Below, piece by piece: positions 1-6,423 of a DNA stretch of 9,390 nucleotides (its first letter is position 1; each line of letters opens with the position of its first letter). The position numbers and the translations under genes are program-made. Origin of the DNA: Pseudomonadota bacterium (GTDB taxonomy: Bacteria; Bdellovibrionota; Oligoflexia; Oligoflexales; Oligoflexaceae); assembly GCA_029556045.1 (NCBI GenBank), contig JAKQGS010000129.1:1-9390 (forward strand). The letters are read 5' to 3'. The notes beneath the pieces are model-generated. The model worked only from the letters and a program-made list of their open reading frames with translations, was not told the origin of the DNA and did not search any database.

Positions 1-84
1 GCCGGCGGCCTGCTGTTGGGCGACGAGGTGGAATTGGTGATCCAGGTGGAAGCAGAAAACACCAGCGCCAAAAAGAAAAGTTAA
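1..84 (+). CDS. C-terminal end of a YceI-like protein (partial)
   Basis: An open frame enters from the left edge and ends at TAA 82-84, giving 27 residues. The run LLLGDEVELVIQVEAE followed by a lysine-rich tail resembles the last beta-strand of YceI family proteins, where a GDEVEL-type strand ends a lipocalin-like barrel that binds isoprenoid-like lipids. The fragment is short, so the family call rests on this one strand and is tentative. The next gene on the same strand is the SUI1-like factor, 69 bases further on, with a strong hairpin between them. Confidence 0.45.
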   Translation, partial: AGGLLLGDEVELVIQVEAENTSAKKKS

Positions 85-91
85 TCAACTT

Positions 92-131
92 CCGGTTATC
101 CCTCCTTCGTGAACACGGGGAGGGTAACCGG
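92..131 (+). terminator. Strong stem-loop between the YceI-like gene and yciH
   Basis: The arms CCGGTTATCCCTCC (92-105) and GGAGGGTAACCGG (119-131) are complementary over 13 pairs with one bulged T (99). Inside them CGTG (108-111) faces CACG (114-117), so the region can fold almost end to end. There is no T run after the stem (the next bases are CCCCTTCTCG), so it is not a classical intrinsic terminator. It may instead stop transcription weakly, block 3' exonucleases, or separate the expression of two co-transcribed genes. The pairing is seen directly; the role is inferred. Confidence 0.6.
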
Positions 132-153
132 CCCCTTCTCGTGGTTGCACTTC

Positions 154-471
154 ATGTCTAACAAACTCGTCTACTCCACCAGCGGCACGGTTAAAAACGA
201 TCCTAAAAAATCCGATCACTATCAGAAAAGCGCCGGTCCCGTTAAGATGCGCCTGGAAACCGCCGGTCGCGGTGGCAAGGCGGTCACCGTCCTGTTCAAC
301 CTCCCTCTGGAGGAGACCGAGGCCCGTGCGCTATTGAAGGAGCTGCAGGGAAAACTAGGTTGCGGCGGCACCATGAAAGACAGTCATCTGGAGTTTCGTG
401 GTGATTTAAGGGAGAAAATTGAAAAGCTTCTCGCCAGCAAAGGCCTGAAGGTGGTGCGGGCTGGCGGTTGA
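154..471 (+). CDS. yciH: SUI1/eIF1-like translation factor YciH
   Basis: This is a 105-residue protein with a full SUI1 domain, the bacterial relative of eukaryotic eIF1, thought to act on initiator selection at the small ribosomal subunit. It opens MSNKLVYST, like YciH proteins, has a basic RLETAGRGGKAVTV strand (about residues 33-46), the family signature LGCGGTMKD (69-77), and ends KGLKVVRAGG, very close to the E. coli protein in pattern and length (about 108). A GTG at 109 is in frame but lies inside the hairpin loop and would add residues unlike the family, so ATG 154 is preferred. No Shine-Dalgarno sequence is visible before 154. It is probably co-transcribed with the YceI-like gene. 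Confidence 0.9.
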   Translation: MSNKLVYSTSGTVKNDPKKSDHYQKSAGPVKMRLETAGRGGKAVTVLFNLPLEETEARALLKELQGKLGCGGTMKDSHLEFRGDLREKIEKLLASKGLKVVRAGG

Positions 472-497
472 TGCTCCGGTTACAAACCAGAGCATCA
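469..497. terminator. Hairpin between convergent genes, probable bidirectional terminator
   Basis: TGATGCTC (469-476), which includes the yciH stop codon, pairs with GAGCATCA (490-497). Inside, GGTT (478-481) pairs with AACC (485-488) around a three-base loop, with one C-A mismatch between the two stems. It sits between the converging yciH and VOC genes, where a shared terminator is expected. Neither strand shows a clear T run after the stem, so efficiency is uncertain. Confidence 0.55.
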
Positions 498-519
498 GAA
501 AATCGTCAGTGGTCCAACC

Positions 520-1293
520 TTATTTTTTGGCCTGCATGAAACTCATACTCACCCCCTGCGGGCTCTCAATCACAGAATAGCGCCCAACCTTGGGAATATC
601 CCGTGGCTGCACCACCACATTGGCACCCAGTTTTTTGGCCCGTTGGGTGACGTCGTCGCAATCCTTCACCGTAAAATAGGTATCCCATCCTGCGGCCTTC
701 ATACCCATGCCAGGATCCTTGTTCATCATCCCGCAAACACTGGTCTCACCCTGCTTGAAAATAATGTATGGGTAGTCAGCGGTTTTTTGAGAAACGGGCT
801 CCCAATGAAAGACATTGGTGTAAAACGAGCCGGCACGATCCATATTGTCCGTATTCAACTGAAACCACCCCGGTGCACCATTGGCCATGGGGTCCGCCTC
901 AATACCCGCAAACATATGAGGCTGCATCACGGACACCGTGACACCGGTGGGATCCGCCACCGTGGCATACCGTCCCAAATCCAAAAACATCTCGGGTTCA
1001 CTAACCACTTTCCCACCGTGTTGCCGCACCGCTTTCAGAGTTTCGTCGATGTTATCCACCGCGATGAATTTCTCGATATGCGCGGGGGTACCTTCCGGCA
1101 TTTTCTTTAGGTCACAAAATCCAGCTACCGCGCTGCCCTCCAATTGGCAAATGGCATAACTCCCGCTGCCCATCTTCATGTCCATGGGTTGCCAGCCCAA
1201 TAGTTTGCCGGTGAATTCCTGCGACGCCTTGATATTGTTGGTCATGAAATCGATCCAACAAAACTGTCCTGCCTTACGAATGACTTTTGACAT
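520..1293 (-). CDS. Two-domain VOC (glyoxalase/dioxygenase superfamily) protein
   Basis: This is a 257-residue cytoplasmic protein made of two vicinal-oxygen-chelate domains, about residues 9-125 and 141-255. The internal duplication is visible: GQFCWIDFMTNN matches GAPGWFQLNTDN at the domain starts, and GRYATVADPTGVTVSVMQ matches GRYSVIESPQGVSMSFMQ at the ends. The His and Glu metal ligands of glyoxalase I are not evident at the usual first and last strands, so a glyoxalase reaction should not be assumed. The pattern fits the broad group labelled VOC family protein, with unknown substrate. The start is supported by AAGGAG (minus strand, 1305-1300) six bases before the ATG. It lies 122 bases downstream of the TIGR02147 gene on the same strand, with no obvious terminator between, so co-transcription is possible. 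Confidence 0.88.
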   Translation of the reverse strand: MSKVIRKAGQFCWIDFMTNNIKASQEFTGKLLGWQPMDMKMGSGSYAICQLEGSAVAGFCDLKKMPEGTPAHIEKFIAVDNIDETLKAVRQHGGKVVSEPEMFLDLGRYATVADPTGVTVSVMQPHMFAGIEADPMANGAPGWFQLNTDNMDRAGSFYTNVFHWEPVSQKTADYPYIIFKQGETSVCGMMNKDPGMGMKAAGWDTYFTVKDCDDVTQRAKKLGANVVVQPRDIPKVGRYSVIESPQGVSMSFMQAKK

Positions 1294-1415
1294 AGGAGAC
1301 TCCTTCTGACGAAAAGTTTGTAACAGAAACCGGTACTCTTGCGGCGCATCTTAACACCAACACAAATTTTGACGATGGGTGGAATTTACCAATTTGATCG
1401 ATGAATGCTGAGAGT

Positions 1416-2216
1416 CTATTTTCGCTTGCTTTCGCGGAGAATTTTCGTGAGGGGAAACAACTCGATCTGAATACGATAAACATCATCCTTTTGCGATGAA
1501 CTCTCCAGAAAGTTAGCCAGATTGCGGCGAAACTTTTGAATACGGTCCATCGCCTCCGGCAACAGTCGACGATCGATGGTCACCGTCATGCCAGAGAAGT
1601 TGCTGTTCTCGTAGAGGATCCTGCGAGTATCGGCATCAACGTCATGCAACGACTGCAAAAACGTTTTTTGCAACGCCGCATATTCCAGCAAAAGACCATA
1701 GGGGATGAGATCGCGGTTAAAAGCCGCCACCGATAACATCTTGCCGGTGGCCTGCAGGCATCCGTTCTCATCACCGGTGACCAACTCCAAACGCTGCAAT
1801 ACAGAGACCGCTTCCCGGCACTTTTTCAGCTGCAGCCCCAGCGTATCCGCCACCGTCGCAATCGTATGAGGTCCAGGCAATTCCAAAACATTGAGAAGGG
1901 GAAGATAGAACCAATGATCCACCAGCTTGCGGCGATCTTCATCAACCGCCGGCAAACGTTCATATTGAACCGCCATACCGCTTTGAATGCCGAGAATCTT
2001 GTCTTCGGGTACGCCGATCTTATGAAGGATGGAAGCTGCGGTGCGTGGGGATAGATTGATCTTCTTCGCTAAAAACCCCGACAGAGTGGCCGGACTGATG
2101 CCCAGAAACTTCGCATAAGCCCGCAGTGAATAGCCGGGGTTTTTTCCCTGCACTTCACGCCAATGACCCTCAAGATAGGTTCGTACCAGCTTTTGTGTGT
2201 GGCTTTTTCGGTCCAT
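1416..2216 (-). CDS. TIGR02147/DUF4423 family protein, HTH regulator-like
   Basis: The protein has 266 residues. Residues 28-68 (YSLRAYAKFLGISPATLSGFL and onward) form a Cro/C1-like helix-turn-helix. Residues 118-156 look like a second, winged-helix-like segment, and the C-terminus carries the family hallmark VYRIQIELFPLTK (246-258). This architecture is the TIGR02147 family with its DUF4423 domain, known mainly from Bdellovibrio relatives and Fibrobacter, often in many paralogues. A DNA-binding role is inferred from the HTH; no target is known. The start at 2216 has an AGGA (minus strand, 2223-2220) rather close to the ATG. It is transcribed away from the four-Cys secreted gene and toward the VOC gene, which may be its partner or target. 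Confidence 0.88.
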   Translation of the reverse strand: MDRKSHTQKLVRTYLEGHWREVQGKNPGYSLRAYAKFLGISPATLSGFLAKKINLSPRTAASILHKIGVPEDKILGIQSGMAVQYERLPAVDEDRRKLVDHWFYLPLLNVLELPGPHTIATVADTLGLQLKKCREAVSVLQRLELVTGDENGCLQATGKMLSVAAFNRDLIPYGLLLEYAALQKTFLQSLHDVDADTRRILYENSNFSGMTVTIDRRLLPEAMDRIQKFRRNLANFLESSSQKDDVYRIQIELFPLTKILRESKRK

Positions 2217-2380
2217 AAGTCCTGAAATTTCTTAACTGTCCGACCAGCCGATGTTTAAAAATCTCACTTGAACACTTATTCACCGACTGACGGCCACAGC
2301 ACTTGCCACTCCGCACTGTTCGCGTTAGGAGGCGCTTGAGGCGAAAGCCGACACCAAAGAAAGAATCAATTTTGTTTCAT

Positions 2381-2407
2381 TATACACAGAACCCAATTTG
2401 AAAGGAA
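2381..2407 (+). promoter_or_regulatory. Possible -10 box and RBS of the four-Cys secreted protein
   Basis: TATACA at 2381-2386 resembles a sigma-70 -10 box, but no good -35 box lies 16-18 bases upstream. The ribosome binding site AAGGAA (2402-2407) lies 7 bases before ATG 2415 and is convincing. The rest of the divergent spacer from 2217 to 2380 holds no promoter I can support for either strand. Confidence 0.35.
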
Positions 2408-2414
2408 AAGAACC

Positions 2415-2837
2415 ATGAAAACTCTCAACACCCTCGCCCTGATCCTAACTCTGGCGCCGCAGGCTCTGCTGGCTCGCCCCGGTTTCAACACCACCAAGGT
2501 GATGGACTGCATTGAGATCGCCCGCGCCCCCCACGCCATCTACCGGGCTGACGTCAACCTGAAAACTCGTGACTTTGGCCCTGCTTCTCTGCAGGTGGCC
2601 CTCACCACCCGTGTTAACCCGGATGAAGTCGTTGCCATGATCGATTGCCCGGTGATCGGCGAAAACAGCATCGGCGAAACCGCCTGTGAAACGGCTCCCT
2701 CTCTGGTGCGCGATGGGGAAACCTTCGAAGTATCCTTTGACGGCCTGGACAATATTGTCTTTATGGATCTGGTCGTGAGTTTTGCCGGCGGCCAAAAAGT
2801 CCACCAACTGGACTGCGAAGCAGTGGACGCGAACTAA
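2415..2837 (+). CDS. Small secreted protein with four cysteines, unknown function
   Basis: The protein has 140 residues. Residues 1-20 form a Sec signal peptide: K2, then a Leu/Ala-rich core, then ALLA before R21, a good signal peptidase I site. The mature part of about 120 residues has cysteines at 32, 78, 91 and 134, an even number that could make two disulfide bonds outside the cytoplasm. The segments LQVALTTRV, ETFEVSFDGL and IVFMDLVVSF look like beta-strands, suggesting a small all-beta domain. I do not recognise the family. It has a good RBS (AAGGAA) and its own terminator, so it is likely a single-gene unit. Export is well supported; nothing in the context defines a function. Confidence 0.75.
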   Translation: MKTLNTLALILTLAPQALLARPGFNTTKVMDCIEIARAPHAIYRADVNLKTRDFGPASLQVALTTRVNPDEVVAMIDCPVIGENSIGETACETAPSLVRDGETFEVSFDGLDNIVFMDLVVSFAGGQKVHQLDCEAVDAN

Positions 2838-2843
2838 GATCTG

Positions 2844-2871
2844 AAGGGCGGTCAACATGGCCGCCCTTTTT
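2844..2871 (+). terminator. Intrinsic terminator of the four-Cys secreted protein gene
   Basis: AAGGGCGG (2844-2851) pairs perfectly with CCGCCCTT (2861-2868), with a further wobble and C-G pair inside. The stem runs straight into TTTTT (2867-2871). It begins seven bases after the stop codon. This is a classical rho-independent terminator. Confidence 0.9.
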
Positions 2872-3109
2872 AATTCATAATTTCAATATGTTAGCCACAG
2901 CGCTCCCTCCTTCCATGAACCCACGCCATGACATAACTTCTATAATTTCCTCAATGAATTCATGATGTGGCTTAATACTTTCAATATTCTGTAGCTTTCT
3001 TACCTTAATTATTATAAAGAACCGCTGCACAACATATCGGGCATTGCCCCATCAGGATCAAAAACTCGCGATCATATCATTATAAAACTCAGGGAAAGTA
3101 GGCTCTCGC
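2872..3109 (+). promoter_or_regulatory. AT-rich leader/promoter region of the RNA helicase gene
   Basis: This 238-base spacer is far richer in A and T than the flanking genes. It holds three -10-like boxes: TATAAT (2941-2946), TATAAA (3013-3018) and TATAAA (3081-3086). None has a good -35 at 16-18 bases, so the transcription start cannot be chosen. A perfect palindrome ATGAATTCAT lies at 2954-2963. The ribosome site is either AGGG (3091-3094) or TAGG (3099-3102). DeaD/CsdA-type genes often have long regulated leaders, which would fit if the distal TATAAT is used. Confidence 0.35.
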
Positions 3110-4819
3110 ATGGGTAAAAATTTGGACACCTCAATGGACGCATTCTTAAAACTTGGCCTCAGCGAACCGCTGGTTCAGGCCTTGGCGGACATGGGCTATG
3201 AAGAGCCCACGCCGATTCAGAGTGAAGCCATCCCCCATCTTTTGAATGGCGTTGACCTCATTGGTCAGGCCGCCACTGGAACCGGTAAAACCGCCGCGTT
3301 TTCACTCCCCATGCTGGAGCGTTTAAAAGGCCGCGGCAAAAGCATCCGCCCCGCAGGTCTGGTGCTGGTACCCACCCGGGAACTGGCGATGCAAGTGGCG
3401 GAAGCCGTCCATAAATACGGTAAAAAACAAGGCATCCGCGCGCTGCCCATTTATGGCGGCCAGGGGTATGATCCCCAGATTCGCGGCCTCAAGCGTGGCG
3501 TTGACGTGGTGATTGCCACCCCGGGGCGGGCGCTGGATCATATCAATCGCGGCACGCTGCAGTTGGAAGAGGTCAGCATCGTGGTTCTGGATGAAGCCGA
3601 TGAAATGCTCGACATGGGATTTGTGGATGATATCGAAACGATTCTGGCGGAAACACCGGATGAACGTCAAACCGTGCTCTTCTCCGCAACGCTGCCGCCG
3701 CGGATTGCGTCCATCACCAAAAAATACCTGAAAAACCCCACAAAAATTCAAATCGCCAAAGAAAAAACCATTCCTGGTGAGACACCCAAGGTTAAGCAAG
3801 TCGCTTATATCGTGGCCCGCTCTCAGAAGTTAGCAGCTTTAGGGCGCATTATCGACGTGGAAAATCCCACATCCGGTATCATCTTCTGCCGCACCCGTAA
3901 CGAAGTGGATGAACTGACGGAAACCCTGAATGCCCGTGGCCTTCGCACTGAACCCCTGCATGGCGGCATGAGCCAGATACAGCGGGATCGTGCCATTAAA
4001 AAACTGAAAGAAGGCAAATCCGACCTGGTGATCGCCACCGATGTGGCAGCCCGTGGTCTTGATATCGATCGCCTGTCTCACGTGATCAACTTTGACGTCC
4101 CATCCGCGCCAGAATCCTACGTGCACCGCATCGGGCGGGTTGGCCGTGCCGGACGCGAAGGCATCGCCATCACCCTAGCGGAGCCCCGCGAACATCGCCT
4201 GCTGCGCAATATTGAGCAGATCACCAAACAAAAAATCAACACCGCTCCGGTGCCGTCATTGGCGGATCTGCGGGCCCGTCGCATGCAGGACACCCTGGAT
4301 AAGATGCGCCATGCGGTTCCAGAAGGTGAATTTGAACCGTTCCGCCCCCTGGTGGAAAGCCTGTCCGCCGAATTTGACCTGATGGACATCGCCATGGCGG
4401 CCCTCAAGATCATCCACGCCCAACAACCGGGTGCCGAAGACGGACCTGAGGTCTTTGGATCACCGCAAGGTCCCGAAGGTCGTGAACGCTTTCGCTCGGG
4501 GGGAGACGATCGTCGGCCCCAGCAACAGGGTGGATCACGGGGACCAAGACCCCAGCAACGGGAGCGGCCACGGCCCAACGGCGCCCGCATATATATCAAC
4601 GTGGGACGCGCCGACGGTGCCCGGCCTCAGGATATCCTGGGGGCGATTACCGGCGAAGCGGACATCCCCGGCAAGCAGATCGGCAGCATAGAAATATTTG
4701 ATCGTTTTTCCCTGGTGGACGTGCCTAAGGATGCCACCGATCATATCATTGATTGCTTGAATTCGACGATGATCAAAGGACGCAAAGTCCGCTCCCGCAT
4801 CGATCGCGAAAAACACTGA
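3110..4819 (+). CDS. deaD: DEAD-box ATP-dependent RNA helicase, DeaD/CsdA type
   Basis: This 569-residue helicase has all core motifs: Q motif with PTPIQ (33-37), Walker A AATGTGKT (54-61), PTREL (88-92), TPGR (137-140), DEAD (161-164), SAT (192-194), IIFCRT (257-262), ATDVAARGLDI (309-319) and HRIGRVGRAG (339-348). A CsdA-like dimer/linker region follows to about 440, then a flexible Arg/Gly/Gln-rich linker (about 441-490). Residues 492-566 form a DbpA-type RNA-binding domain (ARIYINVGRADG to KGRKVRSRID). Family members unwind RNA duplexes in ribosome assembly and mRNA turnover, often in the cold. Length and order fit DeaD/CsdA rather than the shorter RhlE or DbpA. The gene stands alone between terminator-like structures. 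Confidence 0.93.
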   Translation: MGKNLDTSMDAFLKLGLSEPLVQALADMGYEEPTPIQSEAIPHLLNGVDLIGQAATGTGKTAAFSLPMLERLKGRGKSIRPAGLVLVPTRELAMQVAEAVHKYGKKQGIRALPIYGGQGYDPQIRGLKRGVDVVIATPGRALDHINRGTLQLEEVSIVVLDEADEMLDMGFVDDIETILAETPDERQTVLFSATLPPRIASITKKYLKNPTKIQIAKEKTIPGETPKVKQVAYIVARSQKLAALGRIIDVENPTSGIIFCRTRNEVDELTETLNARGLRTEPLHGGMSQIQRDRAIKKLKEGKSDLVIATDVAARGLDIDRLSHVINFDVPSAPESYVHRIGRVGRAGREGIAITLAEPREHRLLRNIEQITKQKINTAPVPSLADLRARRMQDTLDKMRHAVPEGEFEPFRPLVESLSAEFDLMDIAMAALKIIHAQQPGAEDGPEVFGSPQGPEGRERFRSGGDDRRPQQQGGSRGPRPQQRERPRPNGARIYINVGRADGARPQDILGAITGEADIPGKQIGSIEIFDRFSLVDVPKDATDHIIDCLNSTMIKGRKVRSRIDREKH

Positions 4820-4831
4820 CCCCTCATCCTC

Positions 4832-4883
4832 ATGTCCCCGCTTGCCCCCAAAGTGGCAGCAGGCGGGGGACATTTCCCCCGCC
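4832..4883 (+). terminator. Two overlapping, mutually exclusive hairpins after deaD
   Basis: ATGTCCCCGC (4832-4841) pairs with GCGGGGGACAT (4863-4873, one extra G), a long-loop stem starting 13 bases after the deaD stop. The same right arm, as GGCGGGGG (4862-4869), also pairs perfectly with CCCCCGCC (4876-4883) across a six-base loop. Only one can form at a time. Neither ends in a T run, although TTT follows the first stem. Termination of deaD transcripts is the simplest role; an attenuator-like choice is possible. The pairings are seen; the function is inferred. Confidence 0.55.
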
Positions 4884-4895
4884 TTGGTGTATAGT
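4867..4895 (+). promoter_or_regulatory. Likely sigma-70 promoter of the lipoprotein-nuclease pair
   Basis: GGGACA (4867-4872, four of six consensus positions) and TATAGT (4890-4895, five of six) are separated by exactly 17 bases. The predicted start near 4902 would give a leader of under 40 bases before ATG 4939. The -35 box lies inside the shared hairpin arm behind deaD. Confidence 0.45.
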
Positions 4896-4907
4896 ATTCC
4901 GATACTA
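4892..4907. promoter_or_regulatory. Dyad over the -10 box, operator candidate
   Basis: TAGTAT (4892-4897) and ATACTA (4902-4907) form a perfect inverted repeat around TCCG. It overlaps the proposed -10 box and transcription start, the usual place for a repressor site. It could also form a small hairpin at the 5' end of the transcript. No regulator can be assigned. Confidence 0.35.
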
Positions 4908-4938
4908 GGAAATACAACACACCCGGTGGGAGCCTGCC

Positions 4939-5214
4939 ATGATCAGACGATGGGGATGGACTTTACTGCTATTAGCCAGTTGCAAAACAAGCCTTTCCAC
5001 CCGACCCTTTGAAGAATCAGAACTCTATCAATTACCCAGCACAACCGGCAATACCACGGTATGTGTCTGCGCCCAGAATTCCAACCGCCAGTCCTGGGAC
5101 CTTCTGCGTCAGGATCAAATCACCAACACGCGAGAAAACCTGGGAACCTTTGCCAGCATCGATGCCTGCGTGCAGGCCAAAACGGAACCGGATGCCTGCC
5201 CCCTCCATTTTTAA
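4939..5214 (+). CDS. Small cysteine-containing lipoprotein, unknown function
   Basis: The protein has 91 residues. It starts MIRRWGW, has a Leu-rich core and a lipobox LASC with the lipidated Cys at 15, so it should be a lipid-anchored envelope protein with a 77-residue mature part. Four more cysteines (42, 44, 77, 87) could form two disulfides, with the CVC pair notable. The gene has a good RBS (GGGAG, 4928-4932) six bases before the ATG. It ends 28 bases before the S1/P1 nuclease start, so the two are probably one operon. It could be an anchor, inhibitor or folding partner of the nuclease, but only position argues for this. I do not recognise a family. Confidence 0.75.
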   Translation: MIRRWGWTLLLLASCKTSLSTRPFEESELYQLPSTTGNTTVCVCAQNSNRQSWDLLRQDQITNTRENLGTFASIDACVQAKTEPDACPLHF

Positions 5215-5242
5215 AAATCAGCATCAGATAGTGGGAGAATCA

Positions 5243-6319
5243 ATGATGAAATGGTTAAGCATCGTAGCGGGTCTATCAATCATGGCATTCCAAAGCACAC
5301 GCCTCTATGGCTACGGTGACATGGCCCATCTCACCGTGTGTAAAATTGCCTGGGAAAAGATGGGGGCCACCACCCGCCAGGGTATCCTTCAGATCACTGG
5401 AAATGCACCATTTGCGGATCAATGCATCTGGCCCGATCAGGTTAAAAAAACCCCTGCCTGGTCCGAAAGCACCCACTACCATTTCATCAACTTTAATGAT
5501 GGGGACTTTTGGGGGCGCTCTGGAACCCTCTCCCCGAAAGGGGACATGATGCTTATGGTGATGGCGGCACGGGAAGGTCTGATGCCGAATAGCGGCAAAA
5601 CAGTGGACCAAAAACTGTGTTACCTGCGTTTTCTCGGACATCTGGCGGGTGATTCACACCAACCGCTTCACTCCGGACGAATTGTGGACCGTGGCGGCAA
5701 TGGCATCCCCGTACCGGGTTGGCAGGGCCAGGACCAGTACCGGGTGCGTTCTCTGATGGTTGAATTTACATCCACGCCGACCGACCGCTGGGATCCGGTA
5801 TACTTCCGTCCCACGGGCCCCATGCAGATTTTTGACGAGCATAAGAACACCAACCTGCACACGCTCTGGGACGATGCACTACCGGACCGCGACACCCGGA
5901 CCCTGGGTTTTTATGAAGACGAAGACAGCTTTGATCCCCAGGCAGTATCCGGGGAATATGCCGAATTTCTTCTGGGCATTGTGAAGGATAGCCGCCGGGA
6001 GGAGGCCATGCAGAGACTGATGGGGGACGACCTGCTCCGGTGGTTTGAGCACGCCTATGCCTACCGCCCCACCGCCTATGACACCGCGACATTGGCGGAT
6101 CAGGACAAATACACCAGCCAAAATACACCCATTGTCCGCGAACTATTGACCCAAGCGGGATACCATCTGGCGGGGATGCTGACGCAGATTCTCGATCCCG
6201 GGGCACAAAACTCCAATACGGAAGAACTGACGACGATGCGTTATGAGGAAATTAAAGCCCGCATTGCCGCAGGATTGGGCGCGGGCACAACCTTTCAGGA
6301 TGTCTGCTCCCGGCCGTAG
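5243..6319 (+). CDS. S1/P1-type zinc nuclease, exported
   Basis: This 358-residue member of the S1/P1 nuclease family would cut single-stranded DNA and RNA, and often 3'-phosphates, using three zinc ions, outside the cytoplasm. Residues 1-23 are a signal peptide. Ligand positions match nuclease P1 with the same spacing: H29, D65, H80, H133, D137, H143, H206 and D210, within YGDMAH, HYHFINF, HLAGDSHQPLH-DRGGN and NLHTLWD. The P1 N-terminal Trp, which binds zinc through its backbone, is Tyr24 here, so cleavage just before Y24 would be needed. The frame is open upstream to 5009, but ATG 5243 is chosen for GGGAG (5233-5237) and the signal peptide (second ATG at 5246). It is probably co-transcribed with the small lipoprotein. 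Nutrient scavenging or prey nucleic acid digestion is a reasonable inference. Confidence 0.93.
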   Translation: MMKWLSIVAGLSIMAFQSTRLYGYGDMAHLTVCKIAWEKMGATTRQGILQITGNAPFADQCIWPDQVKKTPAWSESTHYHFINFNDGDFWGRSGTLSPKGDMMLMVMAAREGLMPNSGKTVDQKLCYLRFLGHLAGDSHQPLHSGRIVDRGGNGIPVPGWQGQDQYRVRSLMVEFTSTPTDRWDPVYFRPTGPMQIFDEHKNTNLHTLWDDALPDRDTRTLGFYEDEDSFDPQAVSGEYAEFLLGIVKDSRREEAMQRLMGDDLLRWFEHAYAYRPTAYDTATLADQDKYTSQNTPIVRELLTQAGYHLAGMLTQILDPGAQNSNTEELTTMRYEEIKARIAAGLGAGTTFQDVCSRP

Positions 6320-6347
6320 ATGTATCTACATACTTTCCCTGCCTGCC

Positions 6348-6375
6348 CTCAACATAGAAATTGAGTTGCTTTTTT
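6348..6375 (+). terminator. Weak terminator candidate after the nuclease gene
   Basis: CTCAA (6348-6352) pairs with TTGAG (6361-6365), followed after four bases by six Ts (6370-6375). The stem is only five A/T-rich pairs, so termination may be poor. A second small inverted repeat, GTAGAT and ATCTAC (6316-6329), overlaps the nuclease stop codon. Confidence 0.3.
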
Positions 6376-6383
6376 GTTATCAT
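6355..6383 (+). promoter_or_regulatory. Possible promoter of the large lipoprotein gene
   Basis: TAGAAA (6355-6360, four of six consensus positions) and TATCAT (6378-6383, five of six) are 17 bases apart. The predicted start near 6390 would leave a short leader with the strong RBS GAAGGAG (6411-6417) before ATG 6424. It overlaps the weak terminator candidate, so read-through from the nuclease gene is the alternative. Confidence 0.35.
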
Positions 6384-6423
6384 CATTGCTCATACCCATA
6401 CCGTTTAACCGAAGGAGCAAAAC

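Noticed and set aside
109..153. Extension of yciH to GTG 109
   Set aside because: The GTG lies in the loop of a strong hairpin, has no ribosome site, and the added residues are unlike YciH N-termini, while ATG 154 starts as the family does.
1294..1415. Promoter or terminator between the TIGR02147 and VOC genes
   Set aside because: Only loose -10-like sequences with poor spacing and no stable stem plus T run were found.
2445..2858. Minus-strand frame opposite the four-Cys secreted gene
   Set aside because: The plus-strand gene has a signal peptide, RBS and terminator; the antisense frame begins within the terminator stem-loop and shows no domain.
3323..3799. Long minus-strand open frames inside deaD, including 4117-4599
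   Set aside because: They are antisense to a complete helicase with all its motifs, have no recognisable domains, and arise from the GC-rich codon usage.
5009..5242. Extension of the nuclease frame upstream to ATG 5009
   Set aside because: It overlaps the lipoprotein gene in another frame and would bury the signal peptide; ATG 5243 has a good RBS directly before the signal peptide.
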